From: Comamonas testosteroni TK102
GTDB lineage: Bacteria > Pseudomonadota > Gammaproteobacteria > Burkholderiales > Burkholderiaceae_C
Length of the DNA: 64,000 nucleotides
Reading direction: 5' to 3'
NCBI RefSeq assembly: GCF_000739375.1
Contig: NZ_CP006704.1
Span: 3,100,001 to 3,164,000 of the forward strand
The notes under the pieces were generated by a model. It made no database searches and was not told the origin of the DNA. It saw only the letters and a program-made list of their open reading frames with translations. A program made the position numbers and the translations under genes. This document shows, one piece after another, positions 52,999 through 61,459 of the stretch (position 1 is the stretch's first letter; every line of letters starts with the position of its first letter).

Positions 52999-53970
52999 CT
53001 AGAACCAGAAGCGGACACCGGCCACCCATCGTGTTTGTTGAGCACGGCCGCCGTCTGCACGAACGAGATCTGCGGTTCGCCCGAAACTGCCCGCACGTTC
53101 GACGCCGATATATGGAGCGAACTGACGGCTGAACTCGTAGCGCAGTCGCAAGCCCGCAGATGCTTCGGCTAGGCCCTTGCCGATGTGGCGCTCTGGATCA
53201 TCCTTGCCGTAAAACTGCATTTCAGCTCTAGGCTCAAGGATCAGGCGCTGAGTCAGCAATAGTTCGTAGCTTGCATTTAGGCGAAGCGCAGTTCTGCCGC
53301 CACTGCCAACATAGGCTGTGGCCTCCAGCTCGAACCAGTAAGGGGCTAGGCCCTGTACACCAAATGCCAGCCATTGACGGCTAGGTCCCACGCCGTTGTC
53401 TAAGCGCAGACCAAGCTGTGTATCCCAATAGGTTGTGGCAGCACGGCTCCATAGCAGTTCGGTGCGAGACTCTTCGAGCTTTCCTTTGGCGACGTCACCT
53501 TCTGCCTTCAAGACAGCTTTGTTGTATGAGGTCCCGTACCATGCTTGCAAGTCATAGGCCGTTGAATCATCACCTCTGCGTGAAAAACGGCGTTCCAGGG
53601 TCTCACCACGCAGCGAGGCAAAGGTATGCTCGTCCGCAAGCATCAAGCGCGGGACGCCAGGCACCGCGTAATCGCCCGATCCCAAGGTCAACCCATTGGA
53701 ATACCCATGTGGGTCGCGAGCATCTGGAGGTGCGGATCCCCCTTGCATCTGCATGCTGCCGTGATCCATCGCAGGGCCGCTTGCAGCGCTGCCAGTCATA
53801 GCACCATGACCTGCATGTGGATCAGCTGCAGTTGTGGCAGGGCTTGCCGGTGCTTCCATTTGCATATTCGCTTGGCCATGCGATGAATGGTCGCTTTGCG
53901 CCTGGGCCGCAATACTCACCAGAGCGAGGAGCGCAGTGGACAATGCACGAATAGGGAGTGCTTTGGACAT
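52999..53970 (-). CDS. copB: Outer-membrane copper resistance protein CopB
   Basis: This 323-residue exported protein has a Met/His-rich N-terminal part (PAMDHGSMQMQGGS) and then a beta-barrel domain. Segments typical of CopB are YDLQAWYGTSYNKAVLKAEG, ELLWSRAATTYWDTQLGLR and a final Phe (RFWF). It lies 25 bases after copA. It binds or sequesters copper at the outer membrane. Confidence 0.92.
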   Translation of the reverse strand: MSKALPIRALSTALLALVSIAAQAQSDHSSHGQANMQMEAPASPATTAADPHAGHGAMTGSAASGPAMDHGSMQMQGGSAPPDARDPHGYSNGLTLGSGDYAVPGVPRLMLADEHTFASLRGETLERRFSRRGDDSTAYDLQAWYGTSYNKAVLKAEGDVAKGKLEESRTELLWSRAATTYWDTQLGLRLDNGVGPSRQWLAFGVQGLAPYWFELEATAYVGSGGRTALRLNASYELLLTQRLILEPRAEMQFYGKDDPERHIGKGLAEASAGLRLRYEFSRQFAPYIGVERAGSFGRTADLVRADGGRAQQTRWVAGVRFWF

Positions 53971-53995
53971 TTTTGATCTTCCTTGTGAGGTTTGT

Positions 53996-55885
53996 TCAAG
54001 ACACTACGACTTCGCGGAACATGCCTGCATCCATGTGGAACATCAGGTGGCAATGCCATGCCCAGCGCCCCAGAGCATCTGCCGTCACCAAGAAGCTGAT
54101 GCGTTGTGCAGGCTGTACTGGCAAGGTGTGTCGACGGGCGAGGAATCGACCATCAGGGCTCTCCAGTTCACTCCACATCCCATGCAAGTGCATAGGGTGA
54201 GTCATCATCGTGTCGTTGTGCAGGATGACTCGCAAACGCTCGCCGTGACGGAAGTGAACAGGCGTTGATTGCCCGAACTCCAATCCATCAAGAGACCAGG
54301 AATATCGCTCCATATTCCCCGTCAGGTGCAACTCCACCTCTCGTCCAGGACCGCGCGAGTCCATCGGACCTGAAGGTGTATGCAGATCTGCCAAGGTCAG
54401 CACCCGTCTGCCGTTATTGCGCAGACCGATACCGGGATCGTCAAGATTGGTGCGGGCCATATCGACTCGCATATCTGTTCTTGCGCCATATTCAGTGCGA
54501 GCATGGCGTGCGGTGGTGCTGGGCACTGCCAAGCTCCCAGCAGGCTTGGCATGCTGACTATGGTCCATCGCCATACCACCGTGATTCATGCCGGCCATCG
54601 CACCATGATCCATGCCGGCCATTGCCCCCGACATACCAGCCATCCCGGCCATACCCGTCATCCCAGACATGCCGGTCATCCCAGACATGCCGGTCATGTC
54701 CATGTCGGCTCCAGAACTGCCATGGCTCATGGCGCCCATCATGTCGCTCATACCCAGCCATTCGACGGGATCGAGTGCGGGGACTGGAGCCTGCAGGCCT
54801 TCGCGCACTGCTAACGTAGCGCGTGCGTAGCCTGTTCGGTCCATCGACTGGGCAAAAATCGTATAGGCGTCATCACGTGGCTCGACAATCACGTCTATGG
54901 TTTCGCCAGGGCCGAATCGGAATTCATCGACAGTCACAGGCTCTACGTCGACACCGTCAACATGCACCACCGTGAGCTTCAGGCCCGGTATACGTACGTC
55001 ATAGAAGGTATTGCCCGCGCCGTTGACCATGCGCAGCCGGACACGCTCGCCCGGACGGAAAAGAGCAGTCCAATTGCCTGCAGGTGTGACGCCATTTGCG
55101 AGGTAGGTCAGGGTCGCAGAAGAGAGGTCGGCTAAATCCGTTGGATTCATGCGCATCTCGTTCCACATCTTGCGCTTGTCTAATGCCGCTGACACGCCAT
55201 CACGCGATGCATCACGGAAGAAATCAAAGACCGTGGGCTGGTTGTAGTTGTAGTAGTCGCCCTGAACCTTGAGCTTTGCGAAAACGCGCATGGGGTCTTC
55301 GTCAGTCCAGTCAGAGAAGAGCACGACATGGTCACGATCTGCACGGATAGTCTCAGGTCCTGCGGGATCAATGATGATCGCTCCATACATGCCGGTGAGT
55401 TCCTGCATGCCTGAATGTGAGTGATACCAGTAGGAACCGCTTTGCTGAACCTTGAAGCGGTAGGTAAACGTCTCTCCAGGAGGAATGCCCGCAAAGCTGA
55501 TGCCTGGAACTCCATCCATCTGGTAGGGCAAGATAATGCCGTGCCAATGAATAGAAGTGGCCTCGCGAAGCTTGTTAGTGACGCGAATCGTCACCGTCTC
55601 ACCCTCTCGCCAGCGCAGGGTTGGAGCAGGAAGCGATCCATTGATCGTGGTCGCCATGCCAGGCTTGCCCGTAAAGTTCACTGCGGACTCGGCGATCACC
55701 AAATCGAACTCGTTACCCTTCAGCACCGGAGCGGCCCCGCGGACTGTGGAGCTCTGCTGTGCGAATGCCATGAGCGACTGCGTTGACAGGCCCGCCAGAA
55801 CGCCTCCTGCGGCCAGCCCCTGAACGAAGCGCCGACGAGAGAACCCTTGAGTGGGAGTGACAAAAAATGGCGAATGACGCGGCAT
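53996..55885 (-). CDS. copA: Multicopper oxidase CopA
   Basis: This 629-residue periplasmic Cu(I) oxidase is exported by Tat (SRRRFVQG). Copper ligands are visible in SIHWHGII, YWYHSHSGMQ, HPMHLHGMW and WAWHCHLMFHMDAGMF. Between domains lies a long run of MSGM, MAGM and MDHG repeats (residues about 395-460) likely to bind copper. ATG 55885 is preferred for GGAGG 9 bases upstream; the longer frame reads through the promoter. It heads copABCD, divergent from copRS. Confidence 0.95.
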   Translation of the reverse strand: MPRHSPFFVTPTQGFSRRRFVQGLAAGGVLAGLSTQSLMAFAQQSSTVRGAAPVLKGNEFDLVIAESAVNFTGKPGMATTINGSLPAPTLRWREGETVTIRVTNKLREATSIHWHGIILPYQMDGVPGISFAGIPPGETFTYRFKVQQSGSYWYHSHSGMQELTGMYGAIIIDPAGPETIRADRDHVVLFSDWTDEDPMRVFAKLKVQGDYYNYNQPTVFDFFRDASRDGVSAALDKRKMWNEMRMNPTDLADLSSATLTYLANGVTPAGNWTALFRPGERVRLRMVNGAGNTFYDVRIPGLKLTVVHVDGVDVEPVTVDEFRFGPGETIDVIVEPRDDAYTIFAQSMDRTGYARATLAVREGLQAPVPALDPVEWLGMSDMMGAMSHGSSGADMDMTGMSGMTGMSGMTGMAGMAGMSGAMAGMDHGAMAGMNHGGMAMDHSQHAKPAGSLAVPSTTARHARTEYGARTDMRVDMARTNLDDPGIGLRNNGRRVLTLADLHTPSGPMDSRGPGREVELHLTGNMERYSWSLDGLEFGQSTPVHFRHGERLRVILHNDTMMTHPMHLHGMWSELESPDGRFLARRHTLPVQPAQRISFLVTADALGRWAWHCHLMFHMDAGMFREVVVS

Positions 55886-56004
55886 AAGGTGAAATCCTCC
55901 AGAGCTTCCAAGAAATTCGTTTTCGGTAACGCTTGCCTGATGCAATGAGCGCTCGATATGTTCAGTATGCTAGGGCGTGCTGAATTTCGGTGGAGTGACT
56001 CATT

Positions 56005-56022
56005 CATTACATTCATGTAATG
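56005..56022. promoter_or_regulatory. CopR-type box between copA and copR
   Basis: CATTACAT-TC-ATGTAATG is a perfect dyad with 8-base arms and fits ATNACA-N4-TGTNAT. It lies 120 bases before the copA ATG. Confidence 0.78.
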
Positions 56023-56251
56023 CTCGCGTCATGTTTGGTGCGACAGAGGGCTTCTATCCAGCCATGCCCTCGTTGCAACCAGAAGGTTCACTCTGCTCAC
56101 CACGCTTGATGGCTTCCCAGGAGAGAACAACAAGGCCGTGTTGAGCCTTTCTATCGCCAGGATTTCAGGAACATTACATTTTTCTTATCTTCATGTCAGA
56201 GGGCATCAAACTCGGCACACTCTTGATCGTCCACTGCAGCGGAGCGAGTAC

Positions 56252-56935
56252 ATGAGGATTTTGATTGTCGAAGATGAGCCTAAAACAGGTGAGTACCTGC
56301 GCCAAGGACTGACCGAGGCTGGCTACATTGCTGACCTCGTCCCAAATGGCTCAGACGGCTTACATCTGGCTCTGCAAGGTGAATACTCCTTGGTGATCTT
56401 GGATGTCATGCTGCCGGGCCTCAATGGTTGGCAGGTGCTCCAGTCTCTGCGTGATCGGGGACTACATATGCCGGTCCTGTTTCTTACTGCACGGGACCAT
56501 GTCGAGGACCGTGTCAAAGGACTAGAGCTCGGCGCTGATGATTACCTGGTAAAGCCGTTTTCTTTCGCAGAGCTACTCGCCAGAGTTCGCATTATTCTTA
56601 GACGTGGACATCCGGCCAATGAAGGTACTACTCTGACTGTTGCAGATCTCGAGCTAGACCTGCTGCGTCGCCGCGTATCTCGCAACGGCAAACGTGTTGA
56701 CCTCACAGCCAAAGAGTTCGGACTCTTGGAGTTGCTGATGCGCCGACATGGTGAAGTGCTGCCACGTTCATTGATCGCATCGCAGGTATGGGACATGAAT
56801 TTCGACAGCGACACCAACGTCATTGAGGTGGCCATGCGCCGTCTGCGGGCAAAAATTGACGAAGGCCACTCGATCAAACTGATCCAGACCGTACGAGGAA
56901 TGGGCTATGTGCTTGAAGTCCCCGAGGAGGAATAG
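56252..56935 (+). CDS. copR: OmpR-family response regulator CopR-type
   Basis: This 227-residue regulator has EDE at 7-9, phosphorylated Asp51 in [10 protein letters not shown] and DDYLVKPF in the receiver. Its winged-helix domain ends [23 protein letters not shown] 56252 is chosen; the longer frame has no ribosome site. The stop touches the copS GTG. Divergent copABCD is the likely target. High similarity to CzcR suggests the two could share boxes. Confidence 0.93.
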   Translation: MRILIVEDEPKTGEYLRQGLTEAGYIADLVPNGSDGLHLALQGEYSLVILDVMLPGLNGWQVLQSLRDRGLHMPVLFLTARDHVEDRVKGLELGADDYLVKPFSFAELLARVRIILRRGHPANEGTTLTVADLELDLLRRRVSRNGKRVDLTAKEFGLLELLMRRHGEVLPRSLIASQVWDMNFDSDTNVIEVAMRRLRAKIDEGHSIKLIQTVRGMGYVLEVPEEE

Positions 56936-58339
56936 GTGCAGCGTCTCACTCGCAAGGTAAAGCTCTCTTTAACGATTCGCTTGGCCCTCTGCTTCACGGC
57001 TGTTGCGGCAGCCGTAGTGCTAGGTTTAGGCGGCCTATTTCTAGTCGTTACAGAAAAGCATTTCGTGGAATTGGACCGAATGACGCTTCAGGACAAGCGC
57101 CATTTGATCGAGAAAATTCTCCAGAACACCAAGTCGGTCGATGATGCTCGTTGGCGTTTAAATGAGGCACTGAACTATCACGAGGATCTTCAAGTCCAGG
57201 TGAAAGATGCCCAAGGAGAAACCGTATTTCAATCGCCCGCATCCGGCTTTGCAGTGCCGGATCGCAACTCGGCTTCTATCGACAAGGAAGGATCGTTTGG
57301 GGTGTGGCGGCATGCAGACGCAGAATTCCACATCTTGAGCTTTGAGACGCTACCGGCCTACGCACCGTCACCATTAAAGGTACTGATCGCAGCAGACACC
57401 AAGCATCACATTCAATTCCTCAACGGAATTCGCACAAGCTTTGCCATTTATGTGATCGCAGCAATTTTGCTGTGCTCACTTCTGTCTTGGCTCGCCGCTC
57501 GACAAGGGCTGGCACCGCTGCGAGAAATGAAATCACGTGCGGCCGTTGTGACGGGACAGAAGATGAGTGAACGCATGCCGGTCGAGGCTGTACCCGTAGA
57601 AATGGCCGATTTGGCGCATGAGCTCAATCGCATGCTGGATCGGTTGCAGGACGATTTTCAGCGACTGACAGATTTCGCGTCTGATCTGGCCCATGAACTA
57701 CGCACGCCCATCAGCAACCTGTTGACGCAGACTCAGGTTGTGCTGGCATCCAAGCGTGACGCCGCGACATACCGAGACATTCTTGCCTCTAATGCCGAAG
57801 AGTTTCAGCGTTTGGCTCGTATGGTGTCAGACATGCTTTTTCTGGCCAAAACTGAACGGGGCGTAAGCCTGCCGCGCAAGGAGCAATTTTCGGCACAGCA
57901 AGAATCGTATGCATTGCTGGAGTTCTACGAGGCTGTCGCTGAAGAAAAGCAAATTCATTTGAAGTTAAAAGGCGATGGACTCGTTGATGGTGATCGACTG
58001 ATGTTCCATCGTGCTGTGAGTAATTTGCTATCTAATGCTTTGCGCTACACGCCGCATGCAGGCATGGTCACCATCGACATTGAGACCGCAGCTTCCTGGA
58101 CACTTGTCACTGTGGAAAATACAGGGCAGGACATTGATCCCAAAGTCCTGCCCAGGTTATTTGACCGCTTCTACCGAGCTGACCCTTCCAGGGCTCATCC
58201 GGACTCAGACGGTAGCGGATTGGGTTTGGCCATCACCCGAGCAATTGCCGAAGCTCATGGAGGCTCCATTACCGCCACTTCAGCCGATGGACGAACTCGC
58301 TTCACCTTGAAATTCCCCACTCCGCAGCCGACTTCCTAA
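56936..58339 (+). CDS. copS: Copper sensor histidine kinase CopS-type
   Basis: This 467-residue heavy-metal sensor kinase has helix 1 (about 15-38), a periplasmic loop with HADAEFH, helix 2 (about 170-188) and HAMP. His253 lies in DLAHELRTPIS and the ATPase domain has NLLSNALRYT and GSGLGLAI. It starts at GTG 56936 directly after copR; no better start exists. It senses periplasmic copper. Confidence 0.92.
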   Translation: MQRLTRKVKLSLTIRLALCFTAVAAAVVLGLGGLFLVVTEKHFVELDRMTLQDKRHLIEKILQNTKSVDDARWRLNEALNYHEDLQVQVKDAQGETVFQSPASGFAVPDRNSASIDKEGSFGVWRHADAEFHILSFETLPAYAPSPLKVLIAADTKHHIQFLNGIRTSFAIYVIAAILLCSLLSWLAARQGLAPLREMKSRAAVVTGQKMSERMPVEAVPVEMADLAHELNRMLDRLQDDFQRLTDFASDLAHELRTPISNLLTQTQVVLASKRDAATYRDILASNAEEFQRLARMVSDMLFLAKTERGVSLPRKEQFSAQQESYALLEFYEAVAEEKQIHLKLKGDGLVDGDRLMFHRAVSNLLSNALRYTPHAGMVTIDIETAASWTLVTVENTGQDIDPKVLPRLFDRFYRADPSRAHPDSDGSGLGLAITRAIAEAHGGSITATSADGRTRFTLKFPTPQPTS

Positions 58340-58379
58340 GCAGATCAGAAAACAGGCTTTTCTTGAAAGCAAGAAGACA

Positions 58380-58664
58380 CTATCCGCAGCAAGATGTCTT
58401 TGCTGAAGTTGAGCCGCAGCATTTCGTCTGCGGCTTCTCAGCATTTGCCTGCTCGGCTTCGGCTAACGCCAATAATTCTGGAGTGTATCCAGCGGTCTGG
58501 ATGGCCAACATGTAGTCGGCGTCGCTCAGATCGCCAGAGACTTGCACCGTTTTATCTCGCGCATTCACTCCGATCTTTGCTTCATCATCGATCGCCAAAA
58601 TGGAGCGCTGAATCCGCGCGGCACAGGCACCACATTTCATGTCATTGATGCGAAAAATAGCCAT
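58380..58664 (-). CDS. copZ: CopZ-like copper chaperone with Cys-rich tail
   Basis: This 94-residue cytoplasmic protein has one HMA domain with metal site MKCGACAARIQRSI. A C-terminal extension then carries two CCG motifs (KCCGSTSAKTSCCG). The HMA fold hands Cu(I) to P-type ATPases, and the ATPase at 48753 has no HMA of its own. The tail is not usual for CopZ (about 70 residues) and may store copper or act in sensing. A MerR-type promoter precedes it. Confidence 0.88.
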   Translation of the reverse strand: MAIFRINDMKCGACAARIQRSILAIDDEAKIGVNARDKTVQVSGDLSDADYMLAIQTAGYTPELLALAEAEQANAEKPQTKCCGSTSAKTSCCG

Positions 58665-58698
58665 TACGTACTCCTTTAAAGCTTGTGGCTAAAGTTTC

Positions 58699-58723
58699 AT
58701 CCTTCACATGATGTGAATGTCAA
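58699..58723 (-). promoter_or_regulatory. MerR/CueR-type promoter of the copper chaperone
   Basis: On the minus strand TTGACA (58723-58718) is followed by a 19-base spacer containing TTCACAT-C-ATGTGAA, a perfect 7-base dyad. The region matches the promoter of the copper ATPase. Confidence 0.75.
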
Positions 58724-58838
58724 GTATCTGTCTGCACATGCACTGGAGCACGCTGTGTACGTCAACTACGTTGGTCTTCGCTTTTCGCTTTGGGTTTATT
58801 GGTATGCAGATTTGGGGTAAGAGCTGCCGCGAAAAAGC

Positions 58839-58852
58839 TGACAACAATGTCA
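58839..58852 (+). promoter_or_regulatory. Metal-response box upstream of second small periplasmic protein
   Basis: TGACAACAATGTCA fits TGACA-N4-TGTCA and differs by one base from the box at 12819. It lies 109 bases before the gene; the same distance, within one base, is seen for the paralogue. Confidence 0.78.
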
Positions 58853-58961
58853 CCGGACAGACCTGATTTTGTTGGGCTCCGACTCCTAAGATCAACCCAT
58901 CTTCTCCTCACCTTGATCAAGGTCCAGGAGATGTGTTCATCAACTGTCTTAGGAGCCAACC

Positions 58962-59306
58962 ATGTCTCAAAACCGCATCTCCATTTCCTCCGTACTCGCA
59001 AGCGTTGCTGCCGTTGTCACCCTGGCTCTTCCTGGAATGGCCTCTGCAGCCTACGAGCATCCAGCCAACAATGAACAAGGCGTGATCGTGCATCCGGAGC
59101 ACTTTGTAAGCCAGAAAACCCGAGCTCAAGTCAAGGCCGAGACTGAAGCTGCCATGAAGCAGGGCCGCCTTTCTTACGGTGAAAGCAATTTCCCACGTGG
59201 AACTCCCGAGACAGGATCGAGCAAAACCCGCGAGCAAGTGATCAACGAAACGCGTAATGAATCGCCAGCTGCGCGAGATGCTCGCCTCCAATCATTTGCA
59301 GGCTGA
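58962..59306 (+). CDS. Small exported protein, DUF4148-like, paralogue of the one at 12943
   Basis: This 114-residue protein, equal in length to the 12943 product, has a signal peptide (cleavage near ASAAYEH), HPANNEQGVIVHPEHF, KTRAQVKAET, KTREQVINET and PAARDARLQSFAG. It has more His than its paralogue. It is a single-gene unit behind a metal-response box. Function is unknown; a periplasmic metal-stress role is inferred from two independent metal contexts. Confidence 0.85.
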   Translation: MSQNRISISSVLASVAAVVTLALPGMASAAYEHPANNEQGVIVHPEHFVSQKTRAQVKAETEAAMKQGRLSYGESNFPRGTPETGSSKTREQVINETRNESPAARDARLQSFAG

Positions 59307-59766
59307 TCTCCATCAAAGACGCATGCATCGCGGATGCAGCTCTTTCCTGCATTTTTGTTCCGATCTACCGCAGAGGCCTCAAGCAACAGAGGCCTCTGCA
59401 TGTAGAACATAAGCTTGAGCTAACTACAAATTTCCCGGAAGAATTTCGGCCCAGATGATCGCAATCATCACTTAGGGGGGCGACACTGGGTTCAACGATG
59501 CGCGGACTCACCGAGGCGGATATCGCTACCGAGCATCACATTGCATGTTTCCTCATCCATTAACTTGAGGATGGGACAGGACACCGCCTTCTTCAGAACT
59601 GAGTTGTGCATACGGTGTCGCGCTTCCTTCAGACACAGCTGTAGCGTTTGCTCCTAGGATGCGAGTTAACCACTGGCTTGCCGAAGATCTGTAGCAATTA
59701 AAGATCGGTAGCAACGTATGGCCTTCACCGCGTACCCCTGGTAGATTGACTACACTAACTGCTGCC
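59307..59766. other. Gene-free region before the cus operon
   Basis: This stretch has one strong stem, GCAGAGGCCTC / GAGGCCTCTGC (59370-59399), without a T-run, probably the 3' end of the gene at 58962. I find no metal-response box near the cus promoter. A 39-codon frame on the minus strand from about 59610 has no support. Confidence 0.45.
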
Positions 59767-60150
59767 ATGCTACGAAGTCGCATTCACCGCCTATCCACCG
59801 CAGTCCTTGTGGCGCTTTCGCTGCTGTTCGCACAGTTGGCGTTGGCGGGTTACGTCTGCCCACAGGAGGAAGGCGTTGATGCAATGACGGCCAGGATGGA
59901 GGCCGGCATACCATGCGAAGGTATGGACCAACAGCAACCGGTTCTGTGTCATCAGTACACCAATGCCCCGGATGTGACCTTCGAAGCAGTCAAACTGCCC
60001 GTGGCGTCATTACCTGCCATCGTGCAGGTGTTGGAACTGCCGCTAGTGCTCGAATTTGATGCTGCACTTGCAGTGTCCTGGCCCATCACCTTGGAGGTTC
60101 GACCGCCTCCGGACCCTCTTTTTCTCTCTACTCTCAGACTCAGAGTCTGA
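59767..60150 (+). CDS. Small exported Cys/Met-containing protein at head of cus operon
   Basis: This 127-residue protein has a signal peptide (cleavage near LALAGYVC). A short soluble part has cysteines and methionines (CPQEEG, IPCEGMDQQQPVLCHQ) and then a Pro-rich tail. Small exported proteins with a CxxMD…PxLCH pattern often precede cusCBA-type genes. Function is not established; copper or silver binding is inference. ATG 59767 is chosen over a TTG seven codons upstream. Confidence 0.75.
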   Translation: MLRSRIHRLSTAVLVALSLLFAQLALAGYVCPQEEGVDAMTARMEAGIPCEGMDQQQPVLCHQYTNAPDVTFEAVKLPVASLPAIVQVLELPLVLEFDAALAVSWPITLEVRPPPDPLFLSTLRLRV

Positions 60151-60226
60151 TCACTCCGTCGACTGACTGGTGCTGGCATGGCTTGTCCATACGCCGGCGA
60201 TGCCCTCATTCGTCCACGGAGTTTCC

Positions 60227-61459
60227 ATGTCCCCTATTTTTTTGCGAGCGGCCTCCCTGGCTGCCGTCTTTCTGCCGGCCGTTGCTGCTGCAGAATCGAT
60301 TTCATTCGACCAGGCAATAAGCTTGGCCGTCCAACGCTCCGAAGCAGCCCGCGCAGCCCAGGCGGCGATGCAAGGCTCTGTCCATTCCATCCAGGCTGCG
60401 GGTCAGCTGCCAGACCCCATGCTGCGGGCCGGCATCGACAATTTCCCGGTTACCGGCTCAGACCGCTTCAGCGGTACCCGTGAGTCCATGACAATGAAGC
60501 GCATCGGTGTCAGCCAGGAGTGGCTCTCCGCCGATAAACGAGCCGCGCGCGAAGGTGCGGCTCGTGCAAGAGCCGACCGCGACGCCGTACAAAAAGACAT
60601 TGCCGAAGCCGAGGCTCGCCTGCAGGCCAGCATGGCGTATGTCGATGCTTGGTTCGCCACTGAAGCACTCAAGCTAACCACCCAGACCGAACATCACTTG
60701 CACGAGGAGCTGAATGCGGCAAAAAGCCGCATAGCAGCTGCCACAGGCAACAGCGCAGAAGCGTTGCAACTCCTATCCGCCAAAGGGATTGCAGAGGATG
60801 AAAGTGAAGAGGTTCGCCAACAGCAGTCTGCAGCCATGGTCAGTCTGCAACGCTGGATCGGCGTTCTTCCCGACGCTCTCAACAAGCCACCGACCTTCCC
60901 GGTTCCCGAGGAGCGGGACTACGTGGCGAGATATCCAGCCGTCGCAGGCTTAAAAAGCGACGTCGAAATTGCTCGCCAGAGTGCAAACGTCGCAGCCAAG
61001 GAGCGCTCTCCCAACTGGACCTGGGAAGTGTCCTACGGCCAGCGCACTGGCTATTCCGATTTGGTTTCAGTCGGCGTCAGCATCCCGCTCCAAATCGCAC
61101 CAAGCCAGCGCCAAGACCGCGAAACCTCGGCCAAGCTGGCCATGGTCGACAAAGCAGAGGCTGACCTGACGGAGGGAATGCGCGCAGCCATGGCCGATTA
61201 CCGCACCTTGACTAGCGACGCCGCGCGCCTGCAGCAGCGTATCGAGAGATACCAAGGCTCCGTAGTGACTCCGGCCAGACAGCGCACTTCCGCCGCCCTG
61301 GCAGCCTACCGCTCAAATCAATTGGCCCTGACCGCCGTGTTTGAGGCACGACATGCCGAGGTCGAAGCTCAGAGAAAACTCCTCGCACTGCAGCGTGATT
61401 TGGTACGTACGCAGGCCCAACTGAACCTCAAACCCATCGCTCATGGAGGTGCCCAATGA
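60227..61459 (+). CDS. cusC: Outer-membrane factor of the Cus efflux system
   Basis: This 410-residue TolC-family protein has a signal peptide (cleavage near AVAAAES). The two outer-membrane-efflux repeats are visible, with SFDQAISLAVQRSEAARAAQ at the front and long coiled coils. CGGAG lies 7 bases before ATG 60227. It overlaps cusB by 4 bases. It forms the outer channel for Cu(I)/Ag(I) efflux. Confidence 0.9.
   Translation: MSPIFLRAASLAAVFLPAVAAAESISFDQAISLAVQRSEAARAAQAAMQGSVHSIQAAGQLPDPMLRAGIDNFPVTGSDRFSGTRESMTMKRIGVSQEWLSADKRAAREGAARARADRDAVQKDIAEAEARLQASMAYVDAWFATEALKLTTQTEHHLHEELNAAKSRIAAATGNSAEALQLLSAKGIAEDESEEVRQQQSAAMVSLQRWIGVLPDALNKPPTFPVPEERDYVARYPAVAGLKSDVEIARQSANVAAKERSPNWTWEVSYGQRTGYSDLVSVGVSIPLQIAPSQRQDRETSAKLAMVDKAEADLTEGMRAAMADYRTLTSDAARLQQRIERYQGSVVTPARQRTSAALAAYRSNQLALTAVFEARHAEVEAQRKLLALQRDLVRTQAQLNLKPIAHGGAQ

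Noticed and set aside
59560..59783. Short minus-strand frames between the 58962 gene and the cus operon
   Set aside because: No ribosome sites, no family resemblance, and they overlap the cus promoter region.
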